Program-made: the position numbers and the translations under genes
Shown here: positions 1-8,549 of the stretch, piece by piece
Layout of the letters: each line of letters starts with the position of its first letter
Position numbering within the stretch: position 1 is the first letter of the stretch
Notes under the pieces: generated by a model
Told to the model about the DNA's origin: nothing
Databases searched by the model: none
Seen by the model: the letters and a program-made list of their open reading frames with translations, nothing else
Assembly (NCBI GenBank): GCA_963757265.1
Contig: CAVWRA010000006.1
Coordinates: 2,356,001 to 2,420,000 of the forward strand
From: CAIVVT01 sp963757265
GTDB lineage: Bacteria; Acidobacteriota; Terriglobia; Bryobacterales; Bryobacteraceae
Length of the DNA stretch: 64,000 nt
Direction of reading: 5' to 3'

Positions 1-1
1 T

Positions 2-1036
2 AAGAATTTTCTTTTTCTCCTGGCGCTGCTGATTCCATTGGCCGGCGCCGGACGGGGCGACCGCGTCACCGCCTTCGAGCCGGGCAAAGCCTGGGTGGAC
101 ACGGACGGCAACCGGATCCAGGCGCACGGCGGCGGGATGCTGGAGCGCAACGGCACCTATTACTGGTTCGGAGAGGACATGTCGGCGCCGACCGACGCGA
201 AAACGCAGAACGTGGCGCTGACGGGCGTCTCGTGTTACTCGTCGCGGGATCTTCTGAACTGGAAGAACGAAGGGCTGGCGTTGCGGGCCGTGAAGGACGA
301 TCCGGCGCACGACCTCGCTCCGGCCAACGCCGCCGAGCGGCCCAAGGTGATTTACAACCGCAGGACCGGGAAGTACGTCATGTGGCTGCACATCGACAGG
401 AGTGTGCTTACCAAACAGGGGTGGTTCGGTTATGAGTACGCGCGCGCGGCAGTCGCGGTAGCCGACAAACCGGCCGGGCCTTACCGCTACCTGGGGAGCA
501 TGCGTCCCGACGGGCAGGAGAGCCGCGACATGACGGTGTTCCAGGACCGGGACGGGAAGGCGTACCTGATCTTCTCCTCCCAGGGCAACCGGACCATGCA
601 CATCTCCCTGCTGACGGACGACTACCTGAAGCCGAGCGGAAAGTCGGCCGAGGCGTTCGTGGATCAGTATCGCGAGGCGCCGGCCATGTTCCGGGCCGGC
701 GACCGGTATTTCTTGATCACATCGAAGTGCACCGGCTGGAAGCCCAACCAGGCGCTGTATGCGGTGGCGCGTTCCCCGCTGGGCCCGTGGGAAGTAAAGG
801 GCAACCCATGCACGGGCCCCGACGCGGAGCTCACTTTTCATTCACAAAGCACTTATGTGCTCCCGGTTCCGGGTCGGCGCGACGCCTTTATCTTTCTGGC
901 CGACCGTTGGAACCCGCTCGATCTGGGCGATACGCGCGACGTCTGGCTGCCGCTGATCGTCTCGGGCGAGCGGATCGAGATCCCGTGGGCGGAGCGCTGG
1001 GATTTCACATTCTTCGACCGGCTGAAACGGCCGTGA
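2..1036 (+). CDS. Secreted GH43-like five-bladed beta-propeller glycoside hydrolase (5' end outside window)
   Basis: The frame is open from the first bases of the window; the visible N-terminus is KNFLFLLALLIPLAGAG, the hydrophobic core and cleavage region of a signal peptide, so the true start lies just upstream and the protein is exported. The mature part shows the AHGGGML...YYWFGED blade, the SRDM...DGKAYLIFSS blade and YREAPAMF, matching the positions of the conserved acidic residues of GH43-type propellers (REAP would carry the acid/base Glu). It would act on plant or microbial polysaccharide outside the cytoplasm; the substrate cannot be told. It ends 165 bases before the convergent hypothetical gene. 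The family fit is by motif recall. Confidence 0.72.
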   Translation, partial: KNFLFLLALLIPLAGAGRGDRVTAFEPGKAWVDTDGNRIQAHGGGMLERNGTYYWFGEDMSAPTDAKTQNVALTGVSCYSSRDLLNWKNEGLALRAVKDDPAHDLAPANAAERPKVIYNRRTGKYVMWLHIDRSVLTKQGWFGYEYARAAVAVADKPAGPYRYLGSMRPDGQESRDMTVFQDRDGKAYLIFSSQGNRTMHISLLTDDYLKPSGKSAEAFVDQYREAPAMFRAGDRYFLITSKCTGWKPNQALYAVARSPLGPWEVKGNPCTGPDAELTFHSQSTYVLPVPGRRDAFIFLADRWNPLDLGDTRDVWLPLIVSGERIEIPWAERWDFTFFDRLKRP

Positions 1037-1190
1037 GCAGGGGCTACGAGGGCGCGGAGAAATCGTTAGCGCACAACCGTCTCCCGGTCGCGGTTCTGCA
1101 AGCAGCTGCGGCTGCGGTTGGGTGGCCGCAGCGCCTTAACGTGAGGTGTAGCGATTGATCAGTATTGTGCTGGGCTTCTGGGGCGGGTGT

Positions 1191-1216
1191 CGGATGGCCC
1201 TTACAAGGGCCATCCG
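1191..1216. repeat. Perfect 12-bp inverted repeat, terminator-like
   Basis: CGGATGGCCCTT at 1191-1202 is exactly complementary to 1205-1216 with a 2-base loop. It overlaps the stop codon of the minus-strand gene ending at 1201 and lies between two convergent genes, which suits a bidirectional transcription stop. There is no clear T-run, so this is a structural call only. Confidence 0.45.
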
Positions 1217-1746
1217 AAATCCGGGCCGCACCCGAATGCAATATCAGTCCTGATCCTCCCCACGTGGCAGCCGTGACCTCTGTGCATGATCTCGATCCCC
1301 TTTGGAGACGCGTACACCCATATCCTGCCACCGGAGAAGTCGTGCCCTCCCTTGTCTGATGTTGCGTTGCTTGGCCTAGGAGGTCCGTACTTATTTCCGT
1401 ATTGCGCCAGCACGCAATCGCCGATCTTGCCGTCCGCATTCGATGGTTTCTCAAGCTCAAGGAGCATCCAATCCAGCCCTGAGTTGTGCCAGAGCGAGTC
1501 CATACCGAATATGACTTGAAAGTTCCCGCCGCAAAAGGGTTGAAGTTTGTCCAAGGTGTACCATTTCTTGAGATCTTGGCCGATTGGCGACGAATATGGC
1601 TTTACGTGTGCTCCGAACAGCCTTTCGATTTTGGCGGCGCTCATGCCCTCTCTGGTCCCGTTCCAAAGCTCGCCGCCGGGACAGGTGAGAGACAGCGAGA
1701 GAAGCAGTAGCAGGCATCTTGGCGCGGGTGCGCTGCAACGTAACAC
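1201..1746 (-). CDS. Hypothetical secreted protein
   Basis: 181 aa. I chose the GTG at 1746 because GGGAGG precedes it by about 6 bases and the protein then begins with a signal peptide (LRCSAPAPRCLLLLLSLSLTCPGG). The frame stays open further upstream, but that stretch looks non-coding. The mature part has SAAKIERLFGAHVKPYSS, WYTLDKLQPFCGG and three more Cys-containing segments; I recognise no family. SAAKIERLFG recalls small beta-rich lipoproteins of the SmpA/OmlA type, but too weakly to assign. Its 5' flank is where the IS element inserted, about 155 bases upstream, so its promoter region may have been altered. Confidence 0.5.
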   Translation of the reverse strand: MLRCSAPAPRCLLLLLSLSLTCPGGELWNGTREGMSAAKIERLFGAHVKPYSSPIGQDLKKWYTLDKLQPFCGGNFQVIFGMDSLWHNSGLDWMLLELEKPSNADGKIGDCVLAQYGNKYGPPRPSNATSDKGGHDFSGGRIWVYASPKGIEIMHRGHGCHVGRIRTDIAFGCGPDFGWPL

Positions 1747-1901
1747 CTCTTCCTCCCGCACAGATTCTACAATGGGCCTTCTGCTGGTGGGATGACTCGG
1801 CAACCCGTGGCTCGGCCGTTTCCCGCCGCAGTCGGAGTAAGAGCAGTCGCGGGCAAAATGGCCGAAGCCGGCGATTCTTGGCTCAACGCGGGACGGTACC
1901 C

Positions 1902-3508
1902 GAGTCTGTCGGAGATAGATTCTGGCGCGCATTGAAAACCTGGTGCTGGGCGGGTGCGGAATTCATCCAATCGGAGTGATGAAGAGATTCCGGACCTGTT
2001 CTCTGGATCAGCCGTTCTTGCTGCCGCCGGCGCTGCAGGACTGGTTGCCCGAGGGGCATCTGGCGCGGTTCATCGCGGATGTGGCGGACACGCTGGATCT
2101 CAGCGAGATCTACTCCGTCTACGAGCGCAACGACGGGCGCGGGCTGGCGGCCTATCATCCGCTGATGCTGACGCGCTTGCTGCTGTACGCCTATGCCACG
2201 GGCCGGCCGAGTTCGCGGCGCATCGAGCGGGCGACCTACGATGATCTGGCCTTCCGTTATCTGGCCGCCGACCAGCACCCCGATCACGACACCATCGCGG
2301 CCTTCCGGCAGCAGCATCTGGAGGCGCTGGCGAAGCTCTTTGCGCAGGCTTTGCGGCTGTGCCAGCGGGCGGGGCTGGTGAAGCTGGGCACGGTGGTGAT
2401 CGACGGCACGAAGGTGCAGGCCAATGCCAGCCCGGCGCGTTCGCTGAGATACCGGGATCTGGATCAGCAGGAGCAGCGGTTGCGGGTGCTGGTGGATCGG
2501 CTGCTGGCCGAAGCCGCGCGCGTTGACGCCGCGGAGGACGTGCGCTTTGGCCAGGCACGACGGGGCGACGAATTGCCGCCCGAGTTGGCGGACGCGCAAC
2601 AGCGGTTGGAAAAGTTGCGCCAGGCCAAACGCGAGCTGGAGCAGGAGGCGCAGCAGAAGCTGGCACAAGCCGAGCGGCAGCATCCAAAGCGCAAGAGTGG
2701 ACGCCGGCGCAAGGACCATGAGCCGCCGCCAGAGAGCCTGGCGCAGCGCGAAAAGACCAAAGCGCGCCTGACCCGCGCGCGGCGGGAAGCGGAAATGCCG
2801 ACGCGCCACTACAATTTCACGGACCCGGATTCGCGCATGGTGTACGACAACGGAATCAAGACCGTGGTGCAGGGCTACAACGCGCAATTGGCGGTGGATG
2901 GACACGCGCAAATCGTAGTGGCGGCCGAGATCACGCAGCAGGTCAACGACCGGCAGCAGCTGCTGCCCATGGCGGCGGCGGCCAGCGCCGCACTGGGCCA
3001 GGCGCCGCAAGTCCTGCTGGCCGACGCGGGCTATTGGGACACCGAGAGTCTGCTCGATCCCGCGCTGACGCCGATGACCGTGCTGGTTTCACCCGATGGG
3101 CGCGGCGGCACGGGCGGCTCACGGCTGCGGGCCGATCATCCGCTCGCCACGCGGATGCGGGCAGCGATCCGCAGCGCCGTGGGACAAGCGATCTACCGCA
3201 CCCGAAAAACGATCGTCGAGCCGGTGATCGGACACATCAAACAACAGCGCGGATTCCGCCAATTCGCGCTGCGCGGCCTCCAAAAAGTGCAGGCCGAGTG
3301 GAAACTGATCTGCCTGACCCACAACCTGCTCAAGCTCCATCGCCACGCGCTGGCGGTGTGAAGGGATCGGACCTGCCCGAGCGCGTTGCCGGGACCCATG
3401 CGCGCTCCGCCAACTCACGCCGCTTGCCGCCCGCATGCGCTAACCGCACGCCAAACCGCCTGCGCCCGACGAGTGAGGCCTCGGCGATTACTTCTCTCCG
3501 ACAGGCTC
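1902..3508 (+). mobile_element. IS1182-family-like insertion sequence, complete
   Basis: The ends are imperfect inverted repeats: GAGTCTGTCGGAGA at 1902-1915 pairs with GAGCCTGTCGGAGA read inward from 3508. The 4 bases on each side are identical (ACCC at 1898-1901 and 3509-3512), a plausible target-site duplication. The 1607-bp unit holds one intact transposase, so it is probably recently inserted or still active. Family assignment rests on the transposase. Confidence 0.8.
1979..3361 (+). CDS. IS1182-like DDE transposase
   Basis: 460 aa from the ATG at 1979 (MKRFRTCSLDQPFLLPP). The N-terminal region resembles the DUF772 domain (LPEGHLARFIADVADTLDL). The DDE residues are visible: Asp in VVIDGTKVQANAS, Asp in LLADAGYWDTESL and Glu in KTIVEPVIGHIKQQRGFRQF. 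A charged coiled-coil insertion sits between the first two. It catalyses cut-and-paste or copy-out movement of the element whose terminal repeats flank it. It is intact, with no frameshift. Confidence 0.88.
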   Translation: MKRFRTCSLDQPFLLPPALQDWLPEGHLARFIADVADTLDLSEIYSVYERNDGRGLAAYHPLMLTRLLLYAYATGRPSSRRIERATYDDLAFRYLAADQHPDHDTIAAFRQQHLEALAKLFAQALRLCQRAGLVKLGTVVIDGTKVQANASPARSLRYRDLDQQEQRLRVLVDRLLAEAARVDAAEDVRFGQARRGDELPPELADAQQRLEKLRQAKRELEQEAQQKLAQAERQHPKRKSGRRRKDHEPPPESLAQREKTKARLTRARREAEMPTRHYNFTDPDSRMVYDNGIKTVVQGYNAQLAVDGHAQIVVAAEITQQVNDRQQLLPMAAAASAALGQAPQVLLADAGYWDTESLLDPALTPMTVLVSPDGRGGTGGSRLRADHPLATRMRAAIRSAVGQAIYRTRKTIVEPVIGHIKQQRGFRQFALRGLQKVQAEWKLICLTHNLLKLHRHALAV

Positions 3509-3677
3509 ACCCATAACTCCCATTTACGTGAGATCGAGCAGGTGAAGCGGCGCATCTTTGGGTCGATCCAGCGACGCCGGTAGGTGGGCGTGGACGGCGA
3601 GGGAATGAGGGGACCGCTCCCTTTGGTCACGGCTCGCAAGAATCGCGGCGCGGTAGCTGTGAAATTAAGACAGGCCG

Positions 3678-4511
3678 TCAGAAACGGGTCAGGCGGCGCA
3701 GCGAGAATATTTCGTGCGAGAGGGTGGAGGACTCGAGGCGGCGCCAGTCGTCCGTGATGTGAATCAGCTTGCCGCTGATGTGATTGGAGCGCTCCGAGGC
3801 CAGAAACAACGCGAGCTGAATCTGTTTGTCGGGAGCGGTGCCGCCACTCGAGCGCACCTGGAGGGCGTCAGCGCGGTCGCCATCGCCGGCCTCGGGCGCG
3901 CGCAGAATCTCGTCGGTCATGCTGGTGTAGGCCGGGCCGGGGTTGAGACAGTTGACCTGGATGTTGTCGGGGCCGACCTCTCCGGCCAACGACTCGGCCA
4001 GGCGCACCAGCGCGGCCTTGCTGGCGGCGTAGGCGGAAAGGAAGGGCCGGCCGATCTCGGCGCCCGTATCCACCAGCAGGAGCAGCTTGCCGGAGCGCAG
4101 CTCGCGCATCGCCGGCAGCACCGCCCGGCAGGCGTGGAACGCGCCGAGCAGATTGGTTTCCACGGCCTCGCGCCAGGCGGCGGGGCTCGCGCCGGCGAGG
4201 CCGCCGATGGGCCCTAAAACGCCGGCCGCGCAGACCAACACCTGCGGGGCGCCGAAGCGGACCGTCATGCGCTGGACCGCGGCGGCAACCGCCTCATGGT
4301 CGCGCACGTCCGCGCACAGACTGAGGGCCACGCCGCCGCTGTGTTCGATTTCCAGTTGGGCCAGGTCGAGTTGGGCCTGGGTACGCGCCAGCAGGCCGAT
4401 GCGCGCCCCCGCCTGGGCGAAGCCGAGGGCCAGGCGCTTGCCTATGCCTCGCCCGGCGCCCGTGATCAGGACGCGCTTGTCTTTGAGATCACCCACCGGG
4501 AGATTGCGCAC
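3678..4511 (-). CDS. SDR-family NAD(P)-dependent oxidoreductase
   Basis: 277 aa Rossmann-fold protein. TGAGRGIGKRLA near the N-terminus is the nucleotide-binding glycine motif, CAAGVLG corresponds to NNAG, and YAASKAAL carries the catalytic Tyr/Lys pair. Thirteen residues before the Tyr, where the catalytic Ser normally sits, the sequence reads DTGAE, so that Ser appears to be missing. The substrate is unknown. The start is uncertain: the frame is open to 4571, but those residues look non-coding and GTG codons at 4511 or 4496 fit the usual SDR N-terminus. Followed downstream by nothing on the same strand. Confidence 0.75.
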   Translation of the reverse strand: MRNLPVGDLKDKRVLITGAGRGIGKRLALGFAQAGARIGLLARTQAQLDLAQLEIEHSGGVALSLCADVRDHEAVAAAVQRMTVRFGAPQVLVCAAGVLGPIGGLAGASPAAWREAVETNLLGAFHACRAVLPAMRELRSGKLLLLVDTGAEIGRPFLSAYAASKAALVRLAESLAGEVGPDNIQVNCLNPGPAYTSMTDEILRAPEAGDGDRADALQVRSSGGTAPDKQIQLALFLASERSNHISGKLIHITDDWRRLESSTLSHEIFSLRRLTRF

Positions 4512-4605
4512 AAGCAAATCACACTCGAACCGGCCATGCTCAGGATGACAACCGGGACGGAACAAAGTCAACGGGGTGGAGCAACGCGCCGCACCGCGGC
4601 CGGCA

Positions 4606-5670
4606 TCACTGAATCACACTCGGCCGGCTTTCCTCGCTCTGCCGCTTACGCGACTTCAGCGCCAAATCGGCGCGCCGCAGCACCTTTTCGGCGCTTTCGC
4701 CGGCACGCCATTCGGAGAGGCCGACGGAGGCCTGGACCAGAACACTCGCGGCCGTGCCATCACCCAGCCGGTATCGGGCGCACAATTCCCGATTCAGATG
4801 CCGCGCCACCTTCATGCCGGCGGGCAGGCCGCCCTCGATGAGCATGATGAATTCGTCACCGCCCCAGCGGGCCACGATGACGGAGGGTTCCAGAACGGCC
4901 TGGATGCGGGCGGCGACCTGGCGCAGCAGTTCGTCGCCGGCCAGGTAGCCGTGCTGGTCGTTGACCGACTTGAAACGGTCGATGTCGAGCAGAATCAGAC
5001 AGCGGGGCGCGGGTTGGCCTTCGTAAGCGCGGAACGTCTCTTCCAGCGCGCGGCGGTTGAACAGGCCGGTGAGAGGATCGTGGCGGGCCTCATCGCGGGC
5101 GCTTTCGAGGCCCGATGAGAGTTCGGCCACCTGCTGGCGGAGCTGGTCCGCAACGGCCTGGCTGTGGCGCTGGGATTCGTCGGCCAGGCGAGTCAGTTCG
5201 GCGGATTGATGGCGCACCAGGAGGCGCAGCATGGCGACGTCGTCGGATTCGCTGGCGGCCTGCAGACGGCCAGCCACGCTGCGCATCGCCTGCTCATGCC
5301 GCGAGCCGGTCTCGAGCAAGGCGCGAATCGCGCCGTTCAGCGCGTCCACCACATCGCGCAGGTCTTCGGCCGAACAGGCTTTCTGGCACAGCCGCTGGGC
5401 GAAGGTGCGCAACTGCTCCTCGACCGCGCGGCCCACTGATTCCAGAACGGGCAGAGTCGCGGCCGGCGAGAGGCCGCCGCGGGTCAGCGCGGCACGCTGG
5501 GGTTCGAAACTCGGGCCGGCGATCTTGAATTTCGCGGCTGCCGCGCGGCCCACATGCTCCTCGAAATGGCGCAGGGCCTCGGCATAGGCGGCGAAAGCGT
5601 TCCGCAAGAGAGCGTCGACTTGATCCCAGGCCTCGATACTGGCCTTGAGTGAGACCATTCCGTCCAGCAC
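4606..5670 (-). CDS. Diguanylate cyclase (GGDEF domain)
   Basis: 354 aa. The C-terminal half is a GGDEF domain: DPLTGLFNRRALEE opens it, LILLDIDRFKSVND holds the metal-binding Asp, and RWGGDEF is an intact active site, so it should convert two GTP to cyclic di-GMP. The usual upstream RxxD inhibitory site is replaced by EPSV. The N-terminal ~180 residues are helical and soluble, with a predicted coiled coil (RLADESQRHSQAVADQLR) and no membrane segment; they match no sensor domain I know. I chose GTG at 5670, which has AGGAG 5 bases upstream; TTG at 5709 is an alternative. Confidence 0.85.
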   Translation of the reverse strand: MLDGMVSLKASIEAWDQVDALLRNAFAAYAEALRHFEEHVGRAAAAKFKIAGPSFEPQRAALTRGGLSPAATLPVLESVGRAVEEQLRTFAQRLCQKACSAEDLRDVVDALNGAIRALLETGSRHEQAMRSVAGRLQAASESDDVAMLRLLVRHQSAELTRLADESQRHSQAVADQLRQQVAELSSGLESARDEARHDPLTGLFNRRALEETFRAYEGQPAPRCLILLDIDRFKSVNDQHGYLAGDELLRQVAARIQAVLEPSVIVARWGGDEFIMLIEGGLPAGMKVARHLNRELCARYRLGDGTAASVLVQASVGLSEWRAGESAEKVLRRADLALKSRKRQSEESRPSVIQ

Positions 5671-5819
5671 AGATGCTCCTGACTTCGTATCGGCCGGGAT
5701 GGGGTCCAACTTGAGGCCGTCGAGTTCAGAACACGGAAAAATCCTGGGCGCTAGGCTATACTGAGGCAGGATTGGCGATCGCGATCGCCGTGGGTCTAAA
5801 CTGAGGGTGCGGGAGGAAG

Positions 5820-6038
5820 ATGAGCAAGGAAGATTGCATTGAGATGACCGGGACCGTGGTGGAAAAGTTCCCCAGCGGTTTGTTCAGCGTCCAACTCGAC
5901 CAGGAGCGCACGGTGCTGGCCCACCTGGCCGGCAAATTGCGCCGGAACCGGATCCGGGTATTGGCCGGAGACCGGGTCACGATCGAGATGTCGCCCTACG
6001 ATCTCACCAAGGGCCGCATCACCTATCGACACAAGTAG
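5820..6038 (+). CDS. infA: Translation initiation factor IF-1
   Basis: 72 aa, the normal length, a single S1/OB-fold domain (EMTGTVVEKFPSGLFSV; GRITYRHK at the end). It binds the 30S A site during initiation with IF-2 and IF-3. GGGAGGA lies just ahead of the ATG. A TATACT-like hexamer near 5755 and the ~60-base leader suggest its own promoter. It is not inside a ribosomal-protein operon here, as is common when several infA-like genes exist. Some residues diverge from proteobacterial IF-1 (it starts MSKEDCIEM rather than MAKEDxIE). Confidence 0.92.
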   Translation: MSKEDCIEMTGTVVEKFPSGLFSVQLDQERTVLAHLAGKLRRNRIRVLAGDRVTIEMSPYDLTKGRITYRHK

Positions 6039-6245
6039 CCTGCCGGGCATGGCCGGTCCAGTGCCGCGCCGCAGGTGCGGCCCGAGGCGCGGTGACAAGC
6101 ATTCATAAGCCCTTTGACGGACCGCGCGAAAGTAGCTTGGTCAAGATCTAATCCCTTCATTCTTAAACCGTTACTATAAGTGCCTTAAGACTGTACGGGG
6201 GCTTCGGGTGAGGTCGCGGGGCGGGCCGGGGCTTGCGCGCGGCAC

Positions 6246-6251
6246 TATACT
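6246..6251 (+). promoter_or_regulatory. Candidate -10 box (TATACT) for the AAA+ ATPase gene
   Basis: TATACT lies 20 bases upstream of the TTG start at 6272, with GGAGG between them. No good -35 hexamer is visible at 17 bases. The same pattern, a TA-rich -10 box close to the start, recurs at other genes in the window. Confidence 0.35.
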
Positions 6252-6271
6252 CTGGGCGGAGGTACACACCA

Positions 6272-7324
6272 TTGGCCCTGGAACCACTGCCGCCTATCCG
6301 CCCCTCAAGAGCCCTGCGCGAGGTGCTGCCCGCGTTGGACCTGTGCGGCGATCTGGGCAAGGCCGTCCTGGGCCAGGAGGAGGCGATTCAGACCATCGTT
6401 CCGTACGTCGAACTGTACGAGGCGGGGCTGGCGCCGGAAGGCCGTCCGGGCGGCGTTTTTCTGCTGCTGGGCCCCACCGGGACGGGCAAGACGCGCACCG
6501 TGGAAGCGCTGGCCAGGACGCTGCACGGCTCTGAGCGCAACGTCTTGCGGATCGACTGCGGCGAATTCCAGATGGAGCACGAGGTGGCGAAGCTGATCGG
6601 CGCGCCGCCGGGCTACCTGGGGCATCGCGAGACCCACCCGATGCTGTCGCAACAGAAGCTGAACGCCGTCACCAGCGAGCGCTCGCCGTTGAGCCTGGTG
6701 TTGTTCGACGAGATCGAGAAAGCAGCGGCGTCGTTCGCGCGCATCCTGCTGGGCGTGCTGGACCGGGCGCGGCTGAAGCTGGGCGACAACACCGAGGTGA
6801 ATTTCGAGAGCAGCCTGATTTTCCTCACTTCGAACCTGGGCGCGCGGAGCATGCTGGATGAACTCGCCGGAGGATTCGGCTATCCGGCGGAGGGCCGCAA
6901 GCCGGGCAGGGAACGGCAGACCAAGCTGAGCCGGATCGCGCTGAGCGAGGTGCGGCGGCGCTTCTCGCCGGAATTCGTCAACCGGATCGACGAAATCGTC
7001 ACCTACCGGCCGCTCAGCCACGAAGCGCTGGAGGGAATCCTGGATCTGGAACTGGGGCAGATCCGCTGTCACATCCGGTCGCGGCTGGGGCCGGCGGGCT
7101 TCGAACTGGAGGTTTCGAACCGGGCGCGCAAGTTCCTGTTGGCGGAGGGGACGAGCGTGGAGTACGGCGCGCGCGAGCTGAAGCGCGTGATTCACCGCCA
7201 GTTGATGCAGCCGCTGGCAAAGCTGATCATCGGCAACGAGATTCCGGCCGGCGGGCTGGTGCGGGCTGATTTAGACGGGAGGCGCGCGGCGCTGGAGTTC
7301 ACGGCGCTCAGGAAAGCCGCCTGA
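6272..7324 (+). CDS. Single-domain Clp-type AAA+ ATPase
   Basis: 350 aa. It corresponds to the second ATPase domain of ClpA/ClpB/ClpC standing alone: Walker A GPTGTGKT, pore-loop region GAPPGYLGHRE, Walker B LVLFDEIEKA, sensor 1 LTSNLGAR, and the small C-terminal domain with sensor-2 GARELKR. There is no N-terminal adaptor domain, first AAA+ domain or middle coiled coil, so it is far shorter than ClpB (~860 aa). It probably remodels or unfolds proteins; no ClpP partner is nearby. I chose TTG at 6272 because GGAGG sits 9 bases upstream; the open frame extends to 6233 but lacks a ribosome site. Confidence 0.85.
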   Translation: MALEPLPPIRPSRALREVLPALDLCGDLGKAVLGQEEAIQTIVPYVELYEAGLAPEGRPGGVFLLLGPTGTGKTRTVEALARTLHGSERNVLRIDCGEFQMEHEVAKLIGAPPGYLGHRETHPMLSQQKLNAVTSERSPLSLVLFDEIEKAAASFARILLGVLDRARLKLGDNTEVNFESSLIFLTSNLGARSMLDELAGGFGYPAEGRKPGRERQTKLSRIALSEVRRRFSPEFVNRIDEIVTYRPLSHEALEGILDLELGQIRCHIRSRLGPAGFELEVSNRARKFLLAEGTSVEYGARELKRVIHRQLMQPLAKLIIGNEIPAGGLVRADLDGRRAALEFTALRKAA

Positions 7325-7347
7325 CACTCAACCACGAAGCGATCGGG

Positions 7348-7713
7348 TCAACGCCGCGAGCCGGACAGGCGGGTCAGGTCGATGAACTCGTTCAGGGCCA
7401 CGATGAAATTGAGGAAGCCCAGCCCACTGAGCGCGCCGCGGAAGGGATGGCTGAGCAGGAACGGGCGCCACTCGGGGCACAGAAACAGCAGCCGGTTGTG
7501 CTCGTAGACGTCCAGCCACGGCGCCAGCACCAGCAGGACGCCGAGTTCGATGCAGAACAGCGCGAAAACCACGGGCCCCGCATAGTGATACCAGCGCAAG
7601 GGGCGCGGCGGCGCGTTTCCCGGCGGCGCGGGGGAGTTTTCCGGCAGCGGCACGGGGACTTCTTCCGGTCGCGGCGCGGGGGCGTTTTCCGGCGACGGCG
7701 GCGGGCCGCTCAT
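7348..7713 (-). CDS. Small proline-rich membrane protein, unknown function
   Basis: 121 aa. The first ~40 residues are a proline/glutamate-rich tail (repeated PAP/PEN units), followed by a transmembrane helix (VVFALFCIELGVLLVLAPWL) and a second weaker hydrophobic stretch (FLNFIVALNEFIDL). No domain recognised. The ATG overlaps the stop codon of rnhB (ATGA at 7710-7713), so it is translationally coupled as the last gene of the ffh-rnhB transcription unit. Confidence 0.62.
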   Translation of the reverse strand: MSGPPPSPENAPAPRPEEVPVPLPENSPAPPGNAPPRPLRWYHYAGPVVFALFCIELGVLLVLAPWLDVYEHNRLLFLCPEWRPFLLSHPFRGALSGLGFLNFIVALNEFIDLTRLSGSRR

Positions 7714-8336
7714 GAGGCCGCCTGCGCGAGCGCCCGCAAGGCCTCGGCCACGGGAGCGTAGGAGCGGCGATGCGCGGCCGCGGGTCCCAGCCGCAGCAGA
7801 GCTGCGAGGTGTTCCGGCGTGCAGTAGCCTTTGTGACGCGCCAGACCGTAGCCCGGGCAGCGGCGGTCCCACTCGTCCAGGCAGGCGTCGCGGCTGGTCT
7901 TGGCCAGAATGGAGGCCGCGGCGATGGAATGTACTTGGGCGTCGCCCTTGACGATGCCGCGCTGGGGGCCGGGCCAGTCGATGGTCAGTGCGTCGATCAA
8001 AAGGAAATCGGGCGCCGGGCGCAGGGCCTCGACGGCGCGCTTCATGGCCAGCCGCGAGGCCTGGTAAATGTTGATGCGGTCGATTTCGGCGGCGTCGGCG
8101 ACGCCGATGGCCCAGGCCACGGCCGTGGCCCGAATTTCGATCGCCAATTCGGCGCGGCGTGCGGGGGCAAGCACTTTCGAGTCCGCCAGGCCGCTCACCA
8201 TGCGGCGCGGATCGAGAATCACCGCCGCGGCGTAGACCGGCCCGAACAGCGAACCGCGGCCCGCTTCGTCCAGGCCGGCGATGAGCGTGAACCCCTGGCG
8301 CCGGGCGGCTTCCTCAAATTCGTTGGTGCAACGCAT
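7710..8336 (-). CDS. rnhB: Ribonuclease HII
   Basis: 208 aa. Cleaves RNA of RNA-DNA hybrids and single ribonucleotides in DNA. The catalytic carboxylates are in LDEAGRGSLFGP (Asp, Glu) and LIDALTID (Asp); VKGDAQVHSIAAASILAK, with its conserved final Asp later in RD, is the typical signature. I chose ATG at 8336; the frame runs to 8426 but without family-like sequence. Last enzyme of the rplS-linked operon, a common position for rnhB. Confidence 0.93.
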   Translation of the reverse strand: MRCTNEFEEAARRQGFTLIAGLDEAGRGSLFGPVYAAAVILDPRRMVSGLADSKVLAPARRAELAIEIRATAVAWAIGVADAAEIDRINIYQASRLAMKRAVEALRPAPDFLLIDALTIDWPGPQRGIVKGDAQVHSIAAASILAKTSRDACLDEWDRRCPGYGLARHKGYCTPEHLAALLRLGPAAAHRRSYAPVAEALRALAQAAS

Positions 8337-8338
8337 AG

Positions 8339-8403
8339 GCGGCAAAGTGCGGGCCAACTCAAGTCTTATCCTGAAACGCCGGCGCGTGGGCGGCAAAGTG
8401 CGG
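8339..8403. repeat. 15-bp direct repeat upstream of rnhB
   Basis: GGCGGCAAAGTGCGG occurs at 8339-8353 and again at 8389-8403, 50 bases apart, immediately upstream of the rnhB start. It could be a duplicated regulator site or a small tandem duplication. No other copies seen nearby. Confidence 0.4.
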
Positions 8404-8549
8404 TCGGCCGTTGAAGGAACGGGCAACGACCGGGGCGGGCAGAGCCGGCCGCCGGCCGGCGACGGCGCTCTCCCGCGGCGTTTTTCGCCTGCTGCGCAAC
8501 GCGATTTCCCCCACGCCCGACGCTCCCGGAAACGGGCCCGCTGGGCGGC

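Noticed and set aside
1883..3010. Long minus-strand frame opposite the transposase
   Set aside because: A mirror of the GC-rich transposase gene; residues are Arg/Gln/His-rich without a family.
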